Shown piece after piece: positions 36,324 through 44,983 of a stretch of DNA of 51,387 bases. Position numbers and translations under genes: made by a program. The DNA is from Hydrogenophaga sp. (lineage in GTDB: Bacteria > Pseudomonadota > Gammaproteobacteria > Burkholderiales > Burkholderiaceae_C), in contig JAGXSV010000026.1 in the NCBI GenBank assembly GCA_018333605.1, forward strand, positions 1 to 51,387, read 5' to 3'. The first letter of the stretch is position 1; every line of letters starts with the position of its first letter. Below the pieces are notes generated by a model. It made no database searches. It was not told where the DNA came from and saw only the letters and a list, made by a program, of their open reading frames with translations.

Positions 36324-37991
36324 TCAGTCGGGCAACACCACCGGCCCGAGGGCCGCAAACAGCTCGCCCGGCCCCGGGTTTGCTGCCGGGCACTGGCCGC
36401 CGAGCTGGTGGACGATGCCCCACACCGCGTTCAGCGAGGTTTGCACCGCGCCTTCCACCCAGGCGGGTGTGAACGACACGTCGTCGCCCGCCAGAAAAAT
36501 GCCGCGCTCGGCGGCGGGCAGCCCGTCCTGCATGAAGTGGCCGTACATGCGCTGGTTGTAGCGGTAGTGGCCGGGCAGCGCGCCCTTGAAAGCGCCCAGA
36601 AAGTACGGGTCGGCCTCCCACGAAATGGTGATCGGGTCGCCCACGATGTGGCCCGCAATATCCACCGTGGGGTAGATTTTTTTCAGCGCATCCAGCGCCA
36701 GTTGCACGCGCTTGTTCGGCGGGTGCGGCAGCATTTTCAGCGCGTCGCTCATCCAGGCGTAGCTCAGGCAGATCACCGCCGGTTTGTCGGGTCCGTTGTC
36801 AAACAAATAGGTGCCGCGCGTGAGCCGGTCGGTGAGCGTCATGCTCATCGTGTCGCGGCCGGTGGCGGGGTCCACGTCCTTCCAGAATGGCCGGTCCACC
36901 ATCACAAAGGTCTTGCTGGACTGCATGTAGCGCGTGCGGTCCAGCGCCATCCAGAGCTTCTGCGAAAAGAGCGACTCTTCGACCGCAATCTGCGTGGTCA
37001 GCAGCCAGCTCTGGCAGGTCACCAGCACGGCGGGGTATTCCCGCACGGTGCCCCAGGCATCGGTGACGGCGAGCTGCCCGCTGGGCGCGCGTGCAATGGC
37101 TGTGACACCCGGGCGCGTGGCGCCACCGTGCAGGCGGGCAAGCGACGTGCCCTTCGGCCAGTGCGTGATCTGTTCGGGCGCGTGTGCCCACAGGCCCAGC
37201 GGCACCTGCTGCACGCCGCCGCTGATGAGGTGCTGGTCTTCGTCGCAACCCGTGAGCACCACGCGCAAGATCTCCAGCATGGTGTTGGGAAAGTCCGAGT
37301 CCCAGCCGCCGGTGCCAAAGCCCACCTGGCCGAACACCTCGCGGTGGCGAAACGACAAGGCCGAGAACGCTTCGGATTGCGCGATGAAATCGTAAAACGT
37401 GCGGTCGTCCCACAGCGGTACCAGGCGGTTCCAGAGCGTTTTCAGGCGGGACACATCGCGCTCACGCAGCGCCGGCTGCAGGTCGCCAAAGCCGAGTTCG
37501 GTCAGCGCAGCGCTCCAGGCTTGCGCCACTTCGGCAAACAGGGGTGGCAAATCAGCCAGCGAGCGCGCGTAGTGCGTCAGGCCTTCCAGATCCACCACCG
37601 TGCTGCCGGCGGCGGGCGTGAGCGGGTTGGGGAAGGGCCGGGTTTGCAGGCCGAGCAGATGCACATAGTGGAAAAACGCCGTGCTGGAGGCTGGGAAGCG
37701 CATGCCGCCCAGCTCAGCCACCACGCCCTGGCCGCCTTCAAACGCCTGCGAGCGCAGCCGACCGCCCATGCGCGAGGCCTCATAAACGACGGGCTTCAGG
37801 CCCAGCTTCATCAGCTCGTAGGCCGCCACCAGGCCGGCCATGCCCGCGCCCACAATGGCCACTTCGGTGCCGTGCGCGCTGGCGGGCAGCGTGGCCAGGC
37901 CTTGCGGGTGTTTCAGCCAGTCGTCAAAGGCAAACGGGAAGTCCGGGCCAAAGACGGTGACCGGGGCGGTGGTGGGGCGGGTGGTGGTCAT
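36324..37991 (-). CDS. davB: L-lysine 2-monooxygenase (flavin amine oxidase family)
   Basis: 555-residue flavoprotein that oxidatively decarboxylates L-lysine to 5-aminopentanamide. The FAD-binding GAGMAG is at residues 48-53 in VAIVGAGMAGLVAAYELMKL. Long stretches match Pseudomonas lysine 2-monooxygenase as I remember it: FGPDFPFAFDDWL at the N-terminus, GFGTGGWDSDFPNTMLEI and QSSKTFVMVDRPFWKD in the middle, and GIFLAGDDVSFTPAWVEGAV at the end. Related phenylalanine and tryptophan monooxygenases share the fold, but the davA neighbour and lysine exporter favour lysine. It follows the exporter by four bases. Confidence 0.88.
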   Translation of the reverse strand: MTTTRPTTAPVTVFGPDFPFAFDDWLKHPQGLATLPASAHGTEVAIVGAGMAGLVAAYELMKLGLKPVVYEASRMGGRLRSQAFEGGQGVVAELGGMRFPASSTAFFHYVHLLGLQTRPFPNPLTPAAGSTVVDLEGLTHYARSLADLPPLFAEVAQAWSAALTELGFGDLQPALRERDVSRLKTLWNRLVPLWDDRTFYDFIAQSEAFSALSFRHREVFGQVGFGTGGWDSDFPNTMLEILRVVLTGCDEDQHLISGGVQQVPLGLWAHAPEQITHWPKGTSLARLHGGATRPGVTAIARAPSGQLAVTDAWGTVREYPAVLVTCQSWLLTTQIAVEESLFSQKLWMALDRTRYMQSSKTFVMVDRPFWKDVDPATGRDTMSMTLTDRLTRGTYLFDNGPDKPAVICLSYAWMSDALKMLPHPPNKRVQLALDALKKIYPTVDIAGHIVGDPITISWEADPYFLGAFKGALPGHYRYNQRMYGHFMQDGLPAAERGIFLAGDDVSFTPAWVEGAVQTSLNAVWGIVHQLGGQCPAANPGPGELFAALGPVVLPD

Positions 37992-37995
37992 GGGC

Positions 37996-38637
37996 TTACA
38001 TCAGTGTGGAGAGGAGCCAGCCGGCGGTGCCCCACATCATCAGTGCCACGGCGCCGTCCAGCACGCGCCAGAGGTGCAGCGAATTGAGCCGGTGGCCCAG
38101 CCACAAGGCGGCGGCGCCGAGCAGCACGAACCACACCAGCGAGCCCGTGGCCGCGCCCAGGCCGAATGCGGTGCTGCCTTGCCCGTAGGCCAGCGAGGCG
38201 GTGCCGATCAGCACAGCGGTGTCGAGCCAGGCGTGCGGGTTGAGCCAGGAAAAAGCGAGCGCCGAAAGGACGGCCTGGCGCTGTGTCACCGGCGCGGCGG
38301 TCCGTTGGGGCTTGCCCTGGTCGTCGTTCCCCAGCGCCAGCGCCTGCGGTTTCAGAAAACGCTGAAACGCCTGCCATCCATACACCCCCAGAAACAGCAC
38401 GCCCGCGCCAATGAGCGCACCCAGCAGCTTGTCGCTCAGGCCGCCCAACTGCGCCAGGCCGAACACGCCCAGGCCAATCAGCACCACGTCGGCCAGGGCG
38501 CACACCGCCACCGTGAGCCACAGGTGCTGGCGCTGCAGGCCCATGCGCAGCACATGCGCGTTTTGCGGGCCAATCGCCATGATCAGCGAGATGCTGAGCA
38601 CCATGCCGGCGGTGAAGGTGGGAAAGGTCAGGACCAT
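37996..38637 (-). CDS. lysE: LysE/ArgO-family amino acid exporter
   Basis: 213-residue inner-membrane protein with six hydrophobic segments. The family signature SLIMAIGPQNAHVLRMGLQR is at the N-terminus, and SALAFSWLNPHAWLDTAVLIG lies in the middle. It exports basic amino acids, lysine or arginine, when they accumulate. It is first in the minus-strand unit lysE-davB-davA and divergent from an ArgP/LysG-type regulator, the classical arrangement for lysine-induced export. Start ATG 38637 is preferred; longer frames run through the regulatory region. Confidence 0.92.
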   Translation of the reverse strand: MVLTFPTFTAGMVLSISLIMAIGPQNAHVLRMGLQRQHLWLTVAVCALADVVLIGLGVFGLAQLGGLSDKLLGALIGAGVLFLGVYGWQAFQRFLKPQALALGNDDQGKPQRTAAPVTQRQAVLSALAFSWLNPHAWLDTAVLIGTASLAYGQGSTAFGLGAATGSLVWFVLLGAAALWLGHRLNSLHLWRVLDGAVALMMWGTAGWLLSTLM

Positions 38638-38665
38638 GGGAATCTCCGGGAGCGTGCTGTTGCGG

Positions 38666-38709
38666 GGGTCGAATCGGGTCCGAATCGAGTTCGGCTCGGG
38701 TTCGAATGA
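38666..38709. repeat. Degenerate 10-12-bp direct repeats in the lysE leader
   Basis: Four consecutive variants of GGGTTCGAATC are seen: GGGTCGAATC, GGGTCCGAATC, GAGTTCGGCTC and GGGTTCGAAT. They lie between the lysE start and the AT-rich divergent promoter, so they fall in the probable lysE leader RNA. Confidence 0.45.
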
Positions 38710-38733
38710 CCGCCAGTGTGTCCCAAGCGGGTC

Positions 38734-38758
38734 TTTATTTAAATCGAGGTAAATTAAA
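38734..38758. promoter_or_regulatory. AT-rich dyad, candidate ArgP/LysG operator
   Basis: An imperfect inverted repeat TTTATTTAAA...GTAAATTAAA lies in the 153-bp region between lysE and argP. The surrounding stretch 38732-38785 is strikingly AT-rich in an otherwise GC-rich chromosome, as expected for divergent promoters bound by an ArgP/LysG-type regulator. Confidence 0.5.
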
Positions 38759-38790
38759 CTCTTATCACTCAATAAATATTTAACCAAAAG

Positions 38791-39690
38791 ATGCTGGACG
38801 CCCGCCAACTTGAAGCCCTGGCCGCCGTGGTGGAACACCGCGGCTTTGGCCCGGCCGCCCAGGCCCTGTCACTCACGCTGGCGGCGGTGTCGCTGCGCAT
38901 CAAGGCGCTGGAAGAGGCGCTGGGCCAGCGCTTGCTGGTGCGCGGCAAGCAGGTGCGCGCCACCCCGGCCGGGCAGGCGCTGCTGGCCCATGTGAAGCAG
39001 GTGCGCCTGATGGAAGCCGACCTGCTGAGCGGCCTGCAGGGCGCCGAGGCGCGTGGCGGCGTGCGCTGGCAGAGCCTGAGCGTGGCGATCAACGCCGATT
39101 CGGTGGCCAGCTGGTTTTTGCCCGGTGTGGCCCCGGTGCTGCAGCGCCACCGCTTGCTGCTTGAAATCCTCATTGACGACCAGGACCACACGCACGATGC
39201 GCTGAAAAGCGGCGACGTCATCGGCTGCGTGACCACGCTGGCCGAGCCCATGCGCGGCTGCGTGGCCGAGCCGCTGGGCGTCATGCGCTACCGCTGCGTG
39301 GCCGCGCCCGCCGTGGCCCAGCGCTGCCGCACGCCCGCTGGTGCGGTGTCACCACACAAACTGCTGTCGCACCCGGCCATCATCTTCAACCGCAAAGACG
39401 CGCTGCAAGACGCGTTTCTGGCCCAGCACTTTGGCCTGCGTCAGCCCAACTACCCGCGCCACTTTGCCCCGGCGGTGGAAGCGTTTGAAACCGCCATAGA
39501 GCTGGGCCTGGGCTGGGGCATGGTGCCCGAGCAACACCTGGCCAGCCGCCCCGGCCTGCACGAGGTGCTGCCCGGCGCCACGGTGGACGTGGCGCTGTAC
39601 TGGCAGCACTGGGCGCGCGAGGCGCCATCGGCCCAGCGCCTGACGCAGGCGGTGAAGGCCGCCGCCGCCCAGCACCTGCGCACCGTTTGA
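38791..39690 (+). CDS. argP: ArgP/LysG-family LysR-type transcriptional regulator
   Basis: 299 residues starting MLDARQLEALAAVVEHRGFG, the typical ArgP/LysG/IciA N-terminus with its helix-turn-helix AAQALSLTLAAVSLRIKALE. The effector domain carries the family features SVAINADSVASWFLPGVAPV and DDQDHTHDALKSGDVIGCVT. Such regulators sense lysine or arginine and activate the divergent exporter gene. Here the exporter is followed by lysine catabolism, so one signal could induce both. Confidence 0.9.
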   Translation: MLDARQLEALAAVVEHRGFGPAAQALSLTLAAVSLRIKALEEALGQRLLVRGKQVRATPAGQALLAHVKQVRLMEADLLSGLQGAEARGGVRWQSLSVAINADSVASWFLPGVAPVLQRHRLLLEILIDDQDHTHDALKSGDVIGCVTTLAEPMRGCVAEPLGVMRYRCVAAPAVAQRCRTPAGAVSPHKLLSHPAIIFNRKDALQDAFLAQHFGLRQPNYPRHFAPAVEAFETAIELGLGWGMVPEQHLASRPGLHEVLPGATVDVALYWQHWAREAPSAQRLTQAVKAAAAQHLRTV

Positions 39691-39720
39691 GCGCGCTGTG
39701 CCCGGCCTGCTTCCGCGCCC

Positions 39721-39726
39721 TAAAAT
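39721..39726 (+). promoter_or_regulatory. Candidate -10 element close to argS
   Basis: TAAAAT lies six bases before the argS ATG. If used, transcription would begin at or just after the start codon, implying a leaderless or very short leader. No clear -35 at standard spacing was found, so this is tentative. Confidence 0.35.
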
Positions 39727-39732
39727 CGCCGC

Positions 39733-41418
39733 ATGCTCAAGATCAAACAAGAACTGCTCACCGGCCTGGCCATCGAGTTGGAAAAACTGTCCCCCGGCGC
39801 TGGCGCCCGTGCCGCGTTCGAGTCGCCCAAGGTGGCCGCGCACGGCGACTTCGCTTGCACCGCCGCCATGCAGTTGGCCAAACCGCTCAAGCTCAACCCG
39901 CGCCAGCTGGGCGAAACCCTGCGCGCAGCGCTGCTGGTGCTGCCCGCCTACGAGCGCTGGGTGGCCGACATCGACATCGCCGGCCCCGGCTTCCTGAACA
40001 TCCGCCTGAAGCCCGAGGCCAAGCAGCAGATCGTGCACGAGGTGCTGCAAGCGGGTGACGCGTTTGGCGTGCAGCCGTCCAACGGCCAGCGCCTCATGGT
40101 GGAGTTTGTATCGGCGAACCCCACCGGCCCGCTGCATGTGGGTCACGGCCGCCAAGCGGCGCTGGGCGACGCCATTTGCAGCCTGTTTGAAACCCAGGGC
40201 TGGGACGTGTACCGCGAGTTCTATTACAACGACGCCGGCGTGCAGATTGGCACCCTGGCCAACAGCACCCAGCTGCGCGCCAAGGGCTTCAAGCCCGGCG
40301 ACGCCCAGTGGCCCGAAGCCGCCTACAACGGCGACTACATCCAGGACATTGCCAACGACTACCTGGCCAAAAAGACCGTGCATTCCGACGACCGTGCATT
40401 CACCGCCAGCGGTGACGTGGACGCGCTCGACGACATCCGCCTGTTTGCCGTGGCCTACCTGCGCCACGAACAAGACCTGGACCTGCAGGCCTTTGCGGTG
40501 AAGTTCGACAACTATTACCTGGAGTCCAGTCTGTACACCAGCGGCAAGGTGGACGCCGCCGTGCAGAAACTGCGCGACGCCGGCAAAACCTACGAGCACG
40601 ATGGCGCGCTGTGGCTCAAGTCCACCGATTACGGTGACGACAAGGACCGCGTCATGCGCAAAGGCGACGGCAGCTACACCTATTTCGTGCCCGACGTGGC
40701 CTACCACATCAGCAAGTGGGAACGCGGTTTCACCAAGGTGATCAACATCCAGGGCGCCGACCACCACGGCACCATTGCCCGCGTGCGTGCCGGCCTGCAG
40801 GCCGCGGGCGTGGGCATCCCGCAAGGCTATCCGGACTACGTGCTGCACACCATGGTGCGCGTGGTCAAGGGCGGCGAAGAGGTGAAGATCAGCAAGCGCG
40901 CCGGCAGCTACGTGACGCTGCGCGACCTGATCGAGTGGACCAGCAAGGACGCCGTGCGCTTCTTCCTGCTCAGCCGCAAGCCCGACACCGAATACACGTT
41001 TGACGTCGACCTGGCGGTGCAGAAGAACAACGACAACCCGGTGTATTACGTGCAATACGCCCACGCACGCATTTGTTCGGTGCTGGCGGCATGGCAAGAA
41101 AAAGACGGCGGCGATCCCGCCACGCTGAAAGACGTGAACCTGGCCGCACTGCAAAGCCCGGCCGCACAGGCGCTCATGTTGCAACTGGCCAAGTACCCGG
41201 CCATGCTGGCGTCGGCCGCGCACGACTTCGCGCCGCACGACGTCACGTTCTATCTGCGCGAGCTGGCGGCCTGCTACCACAGCTACTACGACGCCGAACG
41301 CATTTTGGTGGACGACGAAGCGGTGAAGCTGGCCCGCCTGGCGCTGGTGAAAGCCACCGCACAGGTGTTGCACAATGGGCTGGCGGTGCTGGGCGTGAGC
41401 GCCCCGCAAAAAATGTGA
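39733..41418 (+). CDS. argS: Arginyl-tRNA synthetase
   Basis: Class I synthetase that charges tRNA-Arg, 561 residues. The N-terminal Add1 domain is followed by the HIGH-type motif in [20 protein letters not shown] near residue 125. [14 protein letters not shown] and [20 protein letters not shown] regions complete the core. The C-terminal anticodon-binding domain includes [19 protein letters not shown] 39733 is consistent with family length. It starts 42 bases after argP and is followed by the SPOR gene after 14 bases. Confidence 0.98.
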   Translation: MLKIKQELLTGLAIELEKLSPGAGARAAFESPKVAAHGDFACTAAMQLAKPLKLNPRQLGETLRAALLVLPAYERWVADIDIAGPGFLNIRLKPEAKQQIVHEVLQAGDAFGVQPSNGQRLMVEFVSANPTGPLHVGHGRQAALGDAICSLFETQGWDVYREFYYNDAGVQIGTLANSTQLRAKGFKPGDAQWPEAAYNGDYIQDIANDYLAKKTVHSDDRAFTASGDVDALDDIRLFAVAYLRHEQDLDLQAFAVKFDNYYLESSLYTSGKVDAAVQKLRDAGKTYEHDGALWLKSTDYGDDKDRVMRKGDGSYTYFVPDVAYHISKWERGFTKVINIQGADHHGTIARVRAGLQAAGVGIPQGYPDYVLHTMVRVVKGGEEVKISKRAGSYVTLRDLIEWTSKDAVRFFLLSRKPDTEYTFDVDLAVQKNNDNPVYYVQYAHARICSVLAAWQEKDGGDPATLKDVNLAALQSPAAQALMLQLAKYPAMLASAAHDFAPHDVTFYLRELAACYHSYYDAERILVDDEAVKLARLALVKATAQVLHNGLAVLGVSAPQKM

Positions 41419-41432
41419 GTCTGGAATCTCTT

Positions 41433-42134
41433 ATGAAAAATCTCTCTTTGCCGGCCCGGCAGCAGCGCGGCGGCACCCTGGTGGGCTTTGTGGTGGGCCT
41501 GCTGGTGGGCCTGGGCGTGGCCCTGTCGGTGGCCATTTATGTGACCCGCGTGCCCGTGCCCTTTGTGGACCGCGGTGTCTCGCGCAAACCCGCGCAGGAC
41601 GTGGAAGAAGCCGAGCGCAACAAGGGCTGGAACCCCAATGCCACCCTGGGCAGCAAAGACGCGCCAGCCCCCCCGCCGGTGCCTGCGGCACTCGAGGGCG
41701 GGACCATCGTGGTGCCCCCGGCCGACGGCCAGGACTTGCCCGCGCCCGCGCCCGTCGCCAGCCCAACCACCAGCAGTGCCGCCACCGCTGCGCCACCAGC
41801 GGCTCGGCCGGCGCCCGCTGCCGATCCCTTGGGTGAGTTGGCGCAGTCGCGCATGGGGCAGGCCAAGCCGCCACCTGCCGCGCCCGCTGCTGCCGATCCT
41901 TTTGCCTACTTTGTGCAGGCCGGTGCATTTCGCACGCCCGAGGACGCTGAAGCCCAGCGTGCCAAGCTGGCCATGCTGGGGATTGACGCCCAGGTCAGCG
42001 AACGCGAACAATCGGGGCGTACCGTTTTTCGCGTGCGGGTGGGCCCGTTCAACCAGAAAGCCCAGGCCGACGTGACCCGCGAACAGCTTGAAGTCAACGG
42101 TGTCGAGGCTGCTCTGGTGCGTATCCAGCGCTGA
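41433..42134 (+). CDS. SPOR-domain membrane protein
   Basis: 233 residues: a short cytoplasmic N-terminus, one membrane helix (TLVGFVVGLLVGLGVALSVA, about residues 14-34), a long Pro/Ala-rich periplasmic linker, and a C-terminal SPOR domain from about residue 155 (FAYFVQAGAFRTPEDAEAQR and VFRVRVGPFNQKAQAD). SPOR domains bind denuded septal peptidoglycan, so the protein is probably recruited to the division site, as with FtsN-like proteins. Adjacent to argS as in related genomes. Confidence 0.9.
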   Translation: MKNLSLPARQQRGGTLVGFVVGLLVGLGVALSVAIYVTRVPVPFVDRGVSRKPAQDVEEAERNKGWNPNATLGSKDAPAPPPVPAALEGGTIVVPPADGQDLPAPAPVASPTTSSAATAAPPAARPAPAADPLGELAQSRMGQAKPPPAAPAAADPFAYFVQAGAFRTPEDAEAQRAKLAMLGIDAQVSEREQSGRTVFRVRVGPFNQKAQADVTREQLEVNGVEAALVRIQR

Positions 42135-42215
42135 CCTGCGCTCACGCACCTTGCTGGCGTGGGAACTTTTCACCTCTCAGCCGCCCCCAAATGCCCCAAC
42201 CAGGAGTTTGAATCC

Positions 42216-42869
42216 ATGCAACGTCGCGAATTTTCCCGTTCCCTGCTGGCGGCTGGTGCCACCACCGCGCTGGGCGCTGCAACTGCCCTTGCTTTTGCCC
42301 CGGCTCACGCCCAGCCGGCTGGTCTGAAGGAGGGCGCTGATTTTGTGCGCCTGGGACGTCCGGCCCCGGTCGACAGTCCGGCTGACAAAATTGAAGTGGT
42401 CGAGTTTTTTGCCTACACCTGCATCCATTGCTACAACTTTGAGCCCTTGTTCAGCGACTGGATGAAAAAGGTCCCTGGCCATGTGGTGGTGCGCCGCACG
42501 CCGGTGGCGTTCAACGATGCCTTTGTGCCCTTGCAGCGCCTCTATTACGCGCTGGAAGCCATGGGCCAGGTGGACGCACTGCACGAAAAAGTGTTTCGTG
42601 CCATTCACGTGGACAAGCAGCGTCTCACCACGCCCGAGGCCATCGCCACCTGGATGGCTGCCCAAGGGGTGGACCGTGAAAAATTCACCGGGTTCTTCAA
42701 TTCGTTTGCCGTTGCTGGCAAAGCCAAGCGGGCCACCCAGTTGCAAGACGCCTATCAGGTGGAAGGTACGCCGTCGCTCGGCGTGGGGGGGCGATATTAC
42801 GTGACCGGCCAGGGACCGCGAACCCTGGTGGTGGCCAATGCGCTGATCGCCGACCTGCGAAAAGCCTGA
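42216..42869 (+). CDS. dsbA: Thiol:disulfide interchange protein DsbA
   Basis: Periplasmic oxidase that introduces disulfide bonds, 217 residues. The active site is C69-I-H-C72 in FFAYTCIHCYNFEPL, a variant of the classical CPHC. The cis-proline loop is VEGTPSLGV. The signal peptide (MQRREFSRSLLAAGA... to AHA near residue 32) has an RRxF motif compatible with Tat or Sec export. CAGGAG lies about 10 bases before ATG 42216. A strong terminator follows. Confidence 0.92.
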   Translation: MQRREFSRSLLAAGATTALGAATALAFAPAHAQPAGLKEGADFVRLGRPAPVDSPADKIEVVEFFAYTCIHCYNFEPLFSDWMKKVPGHVVVRRTPVAFNDAFVPLQRLYYALEAMGQVDALHEKVFRAIHVDKQRLTTPEAIATWMAAQGVDREKFTGFFNSFAVAGKAKRATQLQDAYQVEGTPSLGVGGRYYVTGQGPRTLVVANALIADLRKA

Positions 42870-42885
42870 GAGGCTGCGCCGTCTG

Positions 42886-42917
42886 CAAAGCCCGCTGCCT
42901 GCGGGCTTTGTGCTTTT
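42886..42917 (+). terminator. Intrinsic terminator after dsbA
   Basis: Perfect 10-bp stem CAAAGCCCGC / GCGGGCTTTG with a 5-base loop (TGCCT), then TGCTTTTT. It lies 17 bases after the dsbA stop. Confidence 0.85.
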
Positions 42918-43020
42918 TGGGCTCACGGCCGGCGGTGACAACCGCCTCGTGGTGCTGAGGCACGCCAGCGGAGTCGGCAAAGACTCTTGCGCGCAGGCCG
43001 CAAATCCGGGCTCGCGCCGC

Positions 43021-43026
43021 TACAAT
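43021..43026 (+). promoter_or_regulatory. Candidate -10 element of the lptA-lptB-rpoN unit
   Basis: TACAAT overlaps a possible ATG at 43025. If transcription starts about seven bases downstream, the ATG at 43055 must be the lptA start, which also gives the better signal peptide. The -35 region is not clear. Confidence 0.4.
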
Positions 43027-43054
43027 GAATGCAAGTTTCGTGCCCTACATTGCC

Positions 43055-43681
43055 ATGCCCACATCGCCCCTGTTTTGCTTCTTTCGTTCGCTTGCGGCCT
43101 CGCTCGCGATCGGTCTGTTGTGTGTGGGTGTTGCCCATGCCGAACGGGCTGACCGCAACAAGCCCATGAACGCCGAGGCTGACGCGCTCCGCTACGACGC
43201 CGCCAGCCAGACCAGCGTGTTCACCGGCAATGTGGTGATCACCAAGGGCACCATCATCATCCGGGGTGCCCGCGTTGAAGTGCGGCAAGACGCCCAGGGC
43301 AACCAGTTTGGTACCGTGACCGGCAGCCCGGCTTTTTTCCGCCAGAAGCGCGATGTGCCCAACGAGTTCATTGAGGGCGAAGCCCAGCGCATTGAATACG
43401 ACAGCCAAACCGAGACGGTGCGCTTCGTGGGCAGCGCCGTGCTGCGGCGCTACAAAGGTGCGCACGTCAACGACGAAACCTCCGGCAGCGTGATCACCTA
43501 CAACAGCAGCAACGACGTGTTCTCGGTCGAGGGTGGTGTGGCCAACCGTACACCCGGCAACCCCACGGGCCGGGTCCGGGCCATGCTCACACCGGTGCCG
43601 AAAGATGGCACGCCTGCGGCGCCTGAAGCCTCACCGATTCCGCTGCGCCCCAGCGGCAAGATTGGCGAGGGCCAGCCGTGA
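43055..43681 (+). CDS. lptA: LPS transport periplasmic protein LptA
   Basis: Periplasmic bridge protein that forms the beta-jellyroll filament carrying lipopolysaccharide between membranes; 208 residues. Signal peptide ends at AHA (residue 29). The mature part shows the OstA/LptA pattern MNAEADALRYDAASQTSVFT, GNVVITKGTIIIRGARVEV and a second repeat with IEGEAQRIEYDSQTETVRFV. A Pro-rich C-terminal tail follows. ATG 43025 would add ten residues. Its stop overlaps the lptB start (GTGA). No lptC or kdsC lies upstream. Confidence 0.92.
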   Translation: MPTSPLFCFFRSLAASLAIGLLCVGVAHAERADRNKPMNAEADALRYDAASQTSVFTGNVVITKGTIIIRGARVEVRQDAQGNQFGTVTGSPAFFRQKRDVPNEFIEGEAQRIEYDSQTETVRFVGSAVLRRYKGAHVNDETSGSVITYNSSNDVFSVEGGVANRTPGNPTGRVRAMLTPVPKDGTPAAPEASPIPLRPSGKIGEGQP

Positions 43682-44469
43682 CGACACCCGCCACGGCAGC
43701 GGCAGCCCAACCCGATACACACCCGACCAGCAGCCGTCTGGAAGCGCGAGGCCTGAAAAAGGCTTACGGTAGCCGCGTGGTGGTCAAAGACGTGTCACTT
43801 GCCATCGACAAGGGCGAAGTGGTGGGTTTGCTGGGCCCCAACGGCGCGGGCAAGACCACCTCGTTCTACATGATCGTCGGCCTGCTGCGCTCCGACGCGG
43901 GCGAGATTCTGCTGGATGGTCAGTCCATCGAGCGCCAGCCGATTCACCGGCGCGCCCGGCTCGGGCTGGGCTACCTGCCGCAGGAAGCGTCCATCTTCCG
44001 CAAGCTCTCCGTGGCCGACAATGTGCGCGCCGTGCTGGAACTGCAGCGGGATGAAGCGGACAAGCCGCTATCTTCGGCCGCCATTGAAACGCGGCTGGAT
44101 GCCTTGCTCAAAGACCTGCATGTGGACCACCTGCGCGACTCGCCCGCACCTGCACTTTCGGGCGGCGAGCGCCGCCGGGTGGAAATCGCCCGAGCCTTGG
44201 CCACCAACCCGCGTTTCATTCTGCTGGACGAGCCCTTTGCCGGTATCGACCCGATCGCTGTGATCGAGATCCAGCGCATCATCGGTTTCCTGAAATCTCG
44301 CGGTATCGGTGTGTTGATCACCGACCACAACGTGCGCGAAACGCTGGGTATCTGCGACCGCGCCTACATCATCAACGAAGGTCATGTGCTCACCAGCGGC
44401 ACACCCGCCGAGATCGTTGAAAACGCCGATGTGCGCCGGGTGTACCTCGGCGAGCATTTCAGGATGTGA
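43678..44469 (+). CDS. lptB: LPS export ABC transporter ATPase LptB
   Basis: Cytoplasmic ATPase of the LptBFGC machine that extracts lipopolysaccharide from the inner membrane; 263 residues, GTG start. Walker A is GPNGAGKTT near residue 55, the signature LSGGERRRVEIARAL near residue 160, and Walker B FILLDEPFAGIDP near residue 180. The LptB-specific C-terminus ENADVRRVYLGEHFRM is present. The first 20 residues are an extra Ala/Thr-rich extension. Coupled to lptA by overlap. Confidence 0.96.
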   Translation: MTTPATAAAAQPDTHPTSSRLEARGLKKAYGSRVVVKDVSLAIDKGEVVGLLGPNGAGKTTSFYMIVGLLRSDAGEILLDGQSIERQPIHRRARLGLGYLPQEASIFRKLSVADNVRAVLELQRDEADKPLSSAAIETRLDALLKDLHVDHLRDSPAPALSGGERRRVEIARALATNPRFILLDEPFAGIDPIAVIEIQRIIGFLKSRGIGVLITDHNVRETLGICDRAYIINEGHVLTSGTPAEIVENADVRRVYLGEHFRM

Positions 44470-44481
44470 TGCACGGATACG

Positions 44482-44842
44482 CCCCCACGCTCCGCCGCTG
44501 CGCGGGTCGCTGCCCCCCAAGGGGGCTGACCTTGCTTGGGGCGGCCCAGCGCTGCGGTCGGTTGGCCCCCACGCTCCGCCGCTGCGCGGGTCGCTGCCCC
44601 CCAAGGGGGCTGACCTTGCTTGGGGCGGCCCAGCGCTGCGGTCGGTTGGCCCCCACGCTCCGCCGCTGCGCGGGTCGCTGCCCCCCAAGGGGGCTGACCT
44701 TGCTTGGGGCGGCCCAGCGCTGCGGTCGGTTGGCCCCCACGCTCCGCCGCTGCGCGGGTCGCTGCCCCCCAAGGGGGCTGGCCTTGCTTGGGGCGGCCCA
44801 GCGCTGCGGTCGGTTGGCCCCCACGCTCCACCGCTGCGCGGG
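44482..44842. repeat. Tandem array of 84-bp palindromic repeats between lptB and rpoN
   Basis: Four complete 84-bp units start at 44482, 44566, 44650 and 44734, with a partial fifth at 44818. Units are almost identical; unit 4 has one visible change (CTGGCC for CTGACC). Each contains the palindromic core GCCCCCCAAGGGGGC, then TTGCTTGGGGCGGCC and CAGCGCTG. The period is a multiple of three, so open frames run through it on both strands, but no gene is supported. The family is shared with the livH-livM repeats. The rest of the 514-bp gap (44470-44983) contains no gene. Confidence 0.92.
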
Positions 44843-44948
44843 GCGCTTGACCTCTTCCGGCAACAACGCGGCATGGTCTTGTCGGCGTGAGGGGCCTTGT
44901 CCAGAGCACTCGCGGAACCGGCTTTGCCGGACCGCAGAGTGCGCCCCC

Positions 44949-44982
44949 TTGTGGGGCGCGCGCGCAGCGCGGCAGGGGGGCG
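44949..44982. repeat. GC-rich palindromic segment overlapping the rpoN ribosome site
   Basis: Within GCGCCCCCTTGTGGGGCGC (44941-44959) and the following CGCGCGCAGCGCGGCAGGGG GG-type run, GCGCCCCC (44941-44948) can pair with GGGGGCGC (44976-44983), directly in front of the rpoN ATG. The only purine-rich stretch that could bind ribosomes is inside this hairpin. Confidence 0.55.
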
Positions 44983-44983
44983 C

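Noticed and set aside
44482..44842. Possible CRISPR array
   Set aside because: Units are contiguous 84-bp copies with no unique spacers, and no cas genes are seen.
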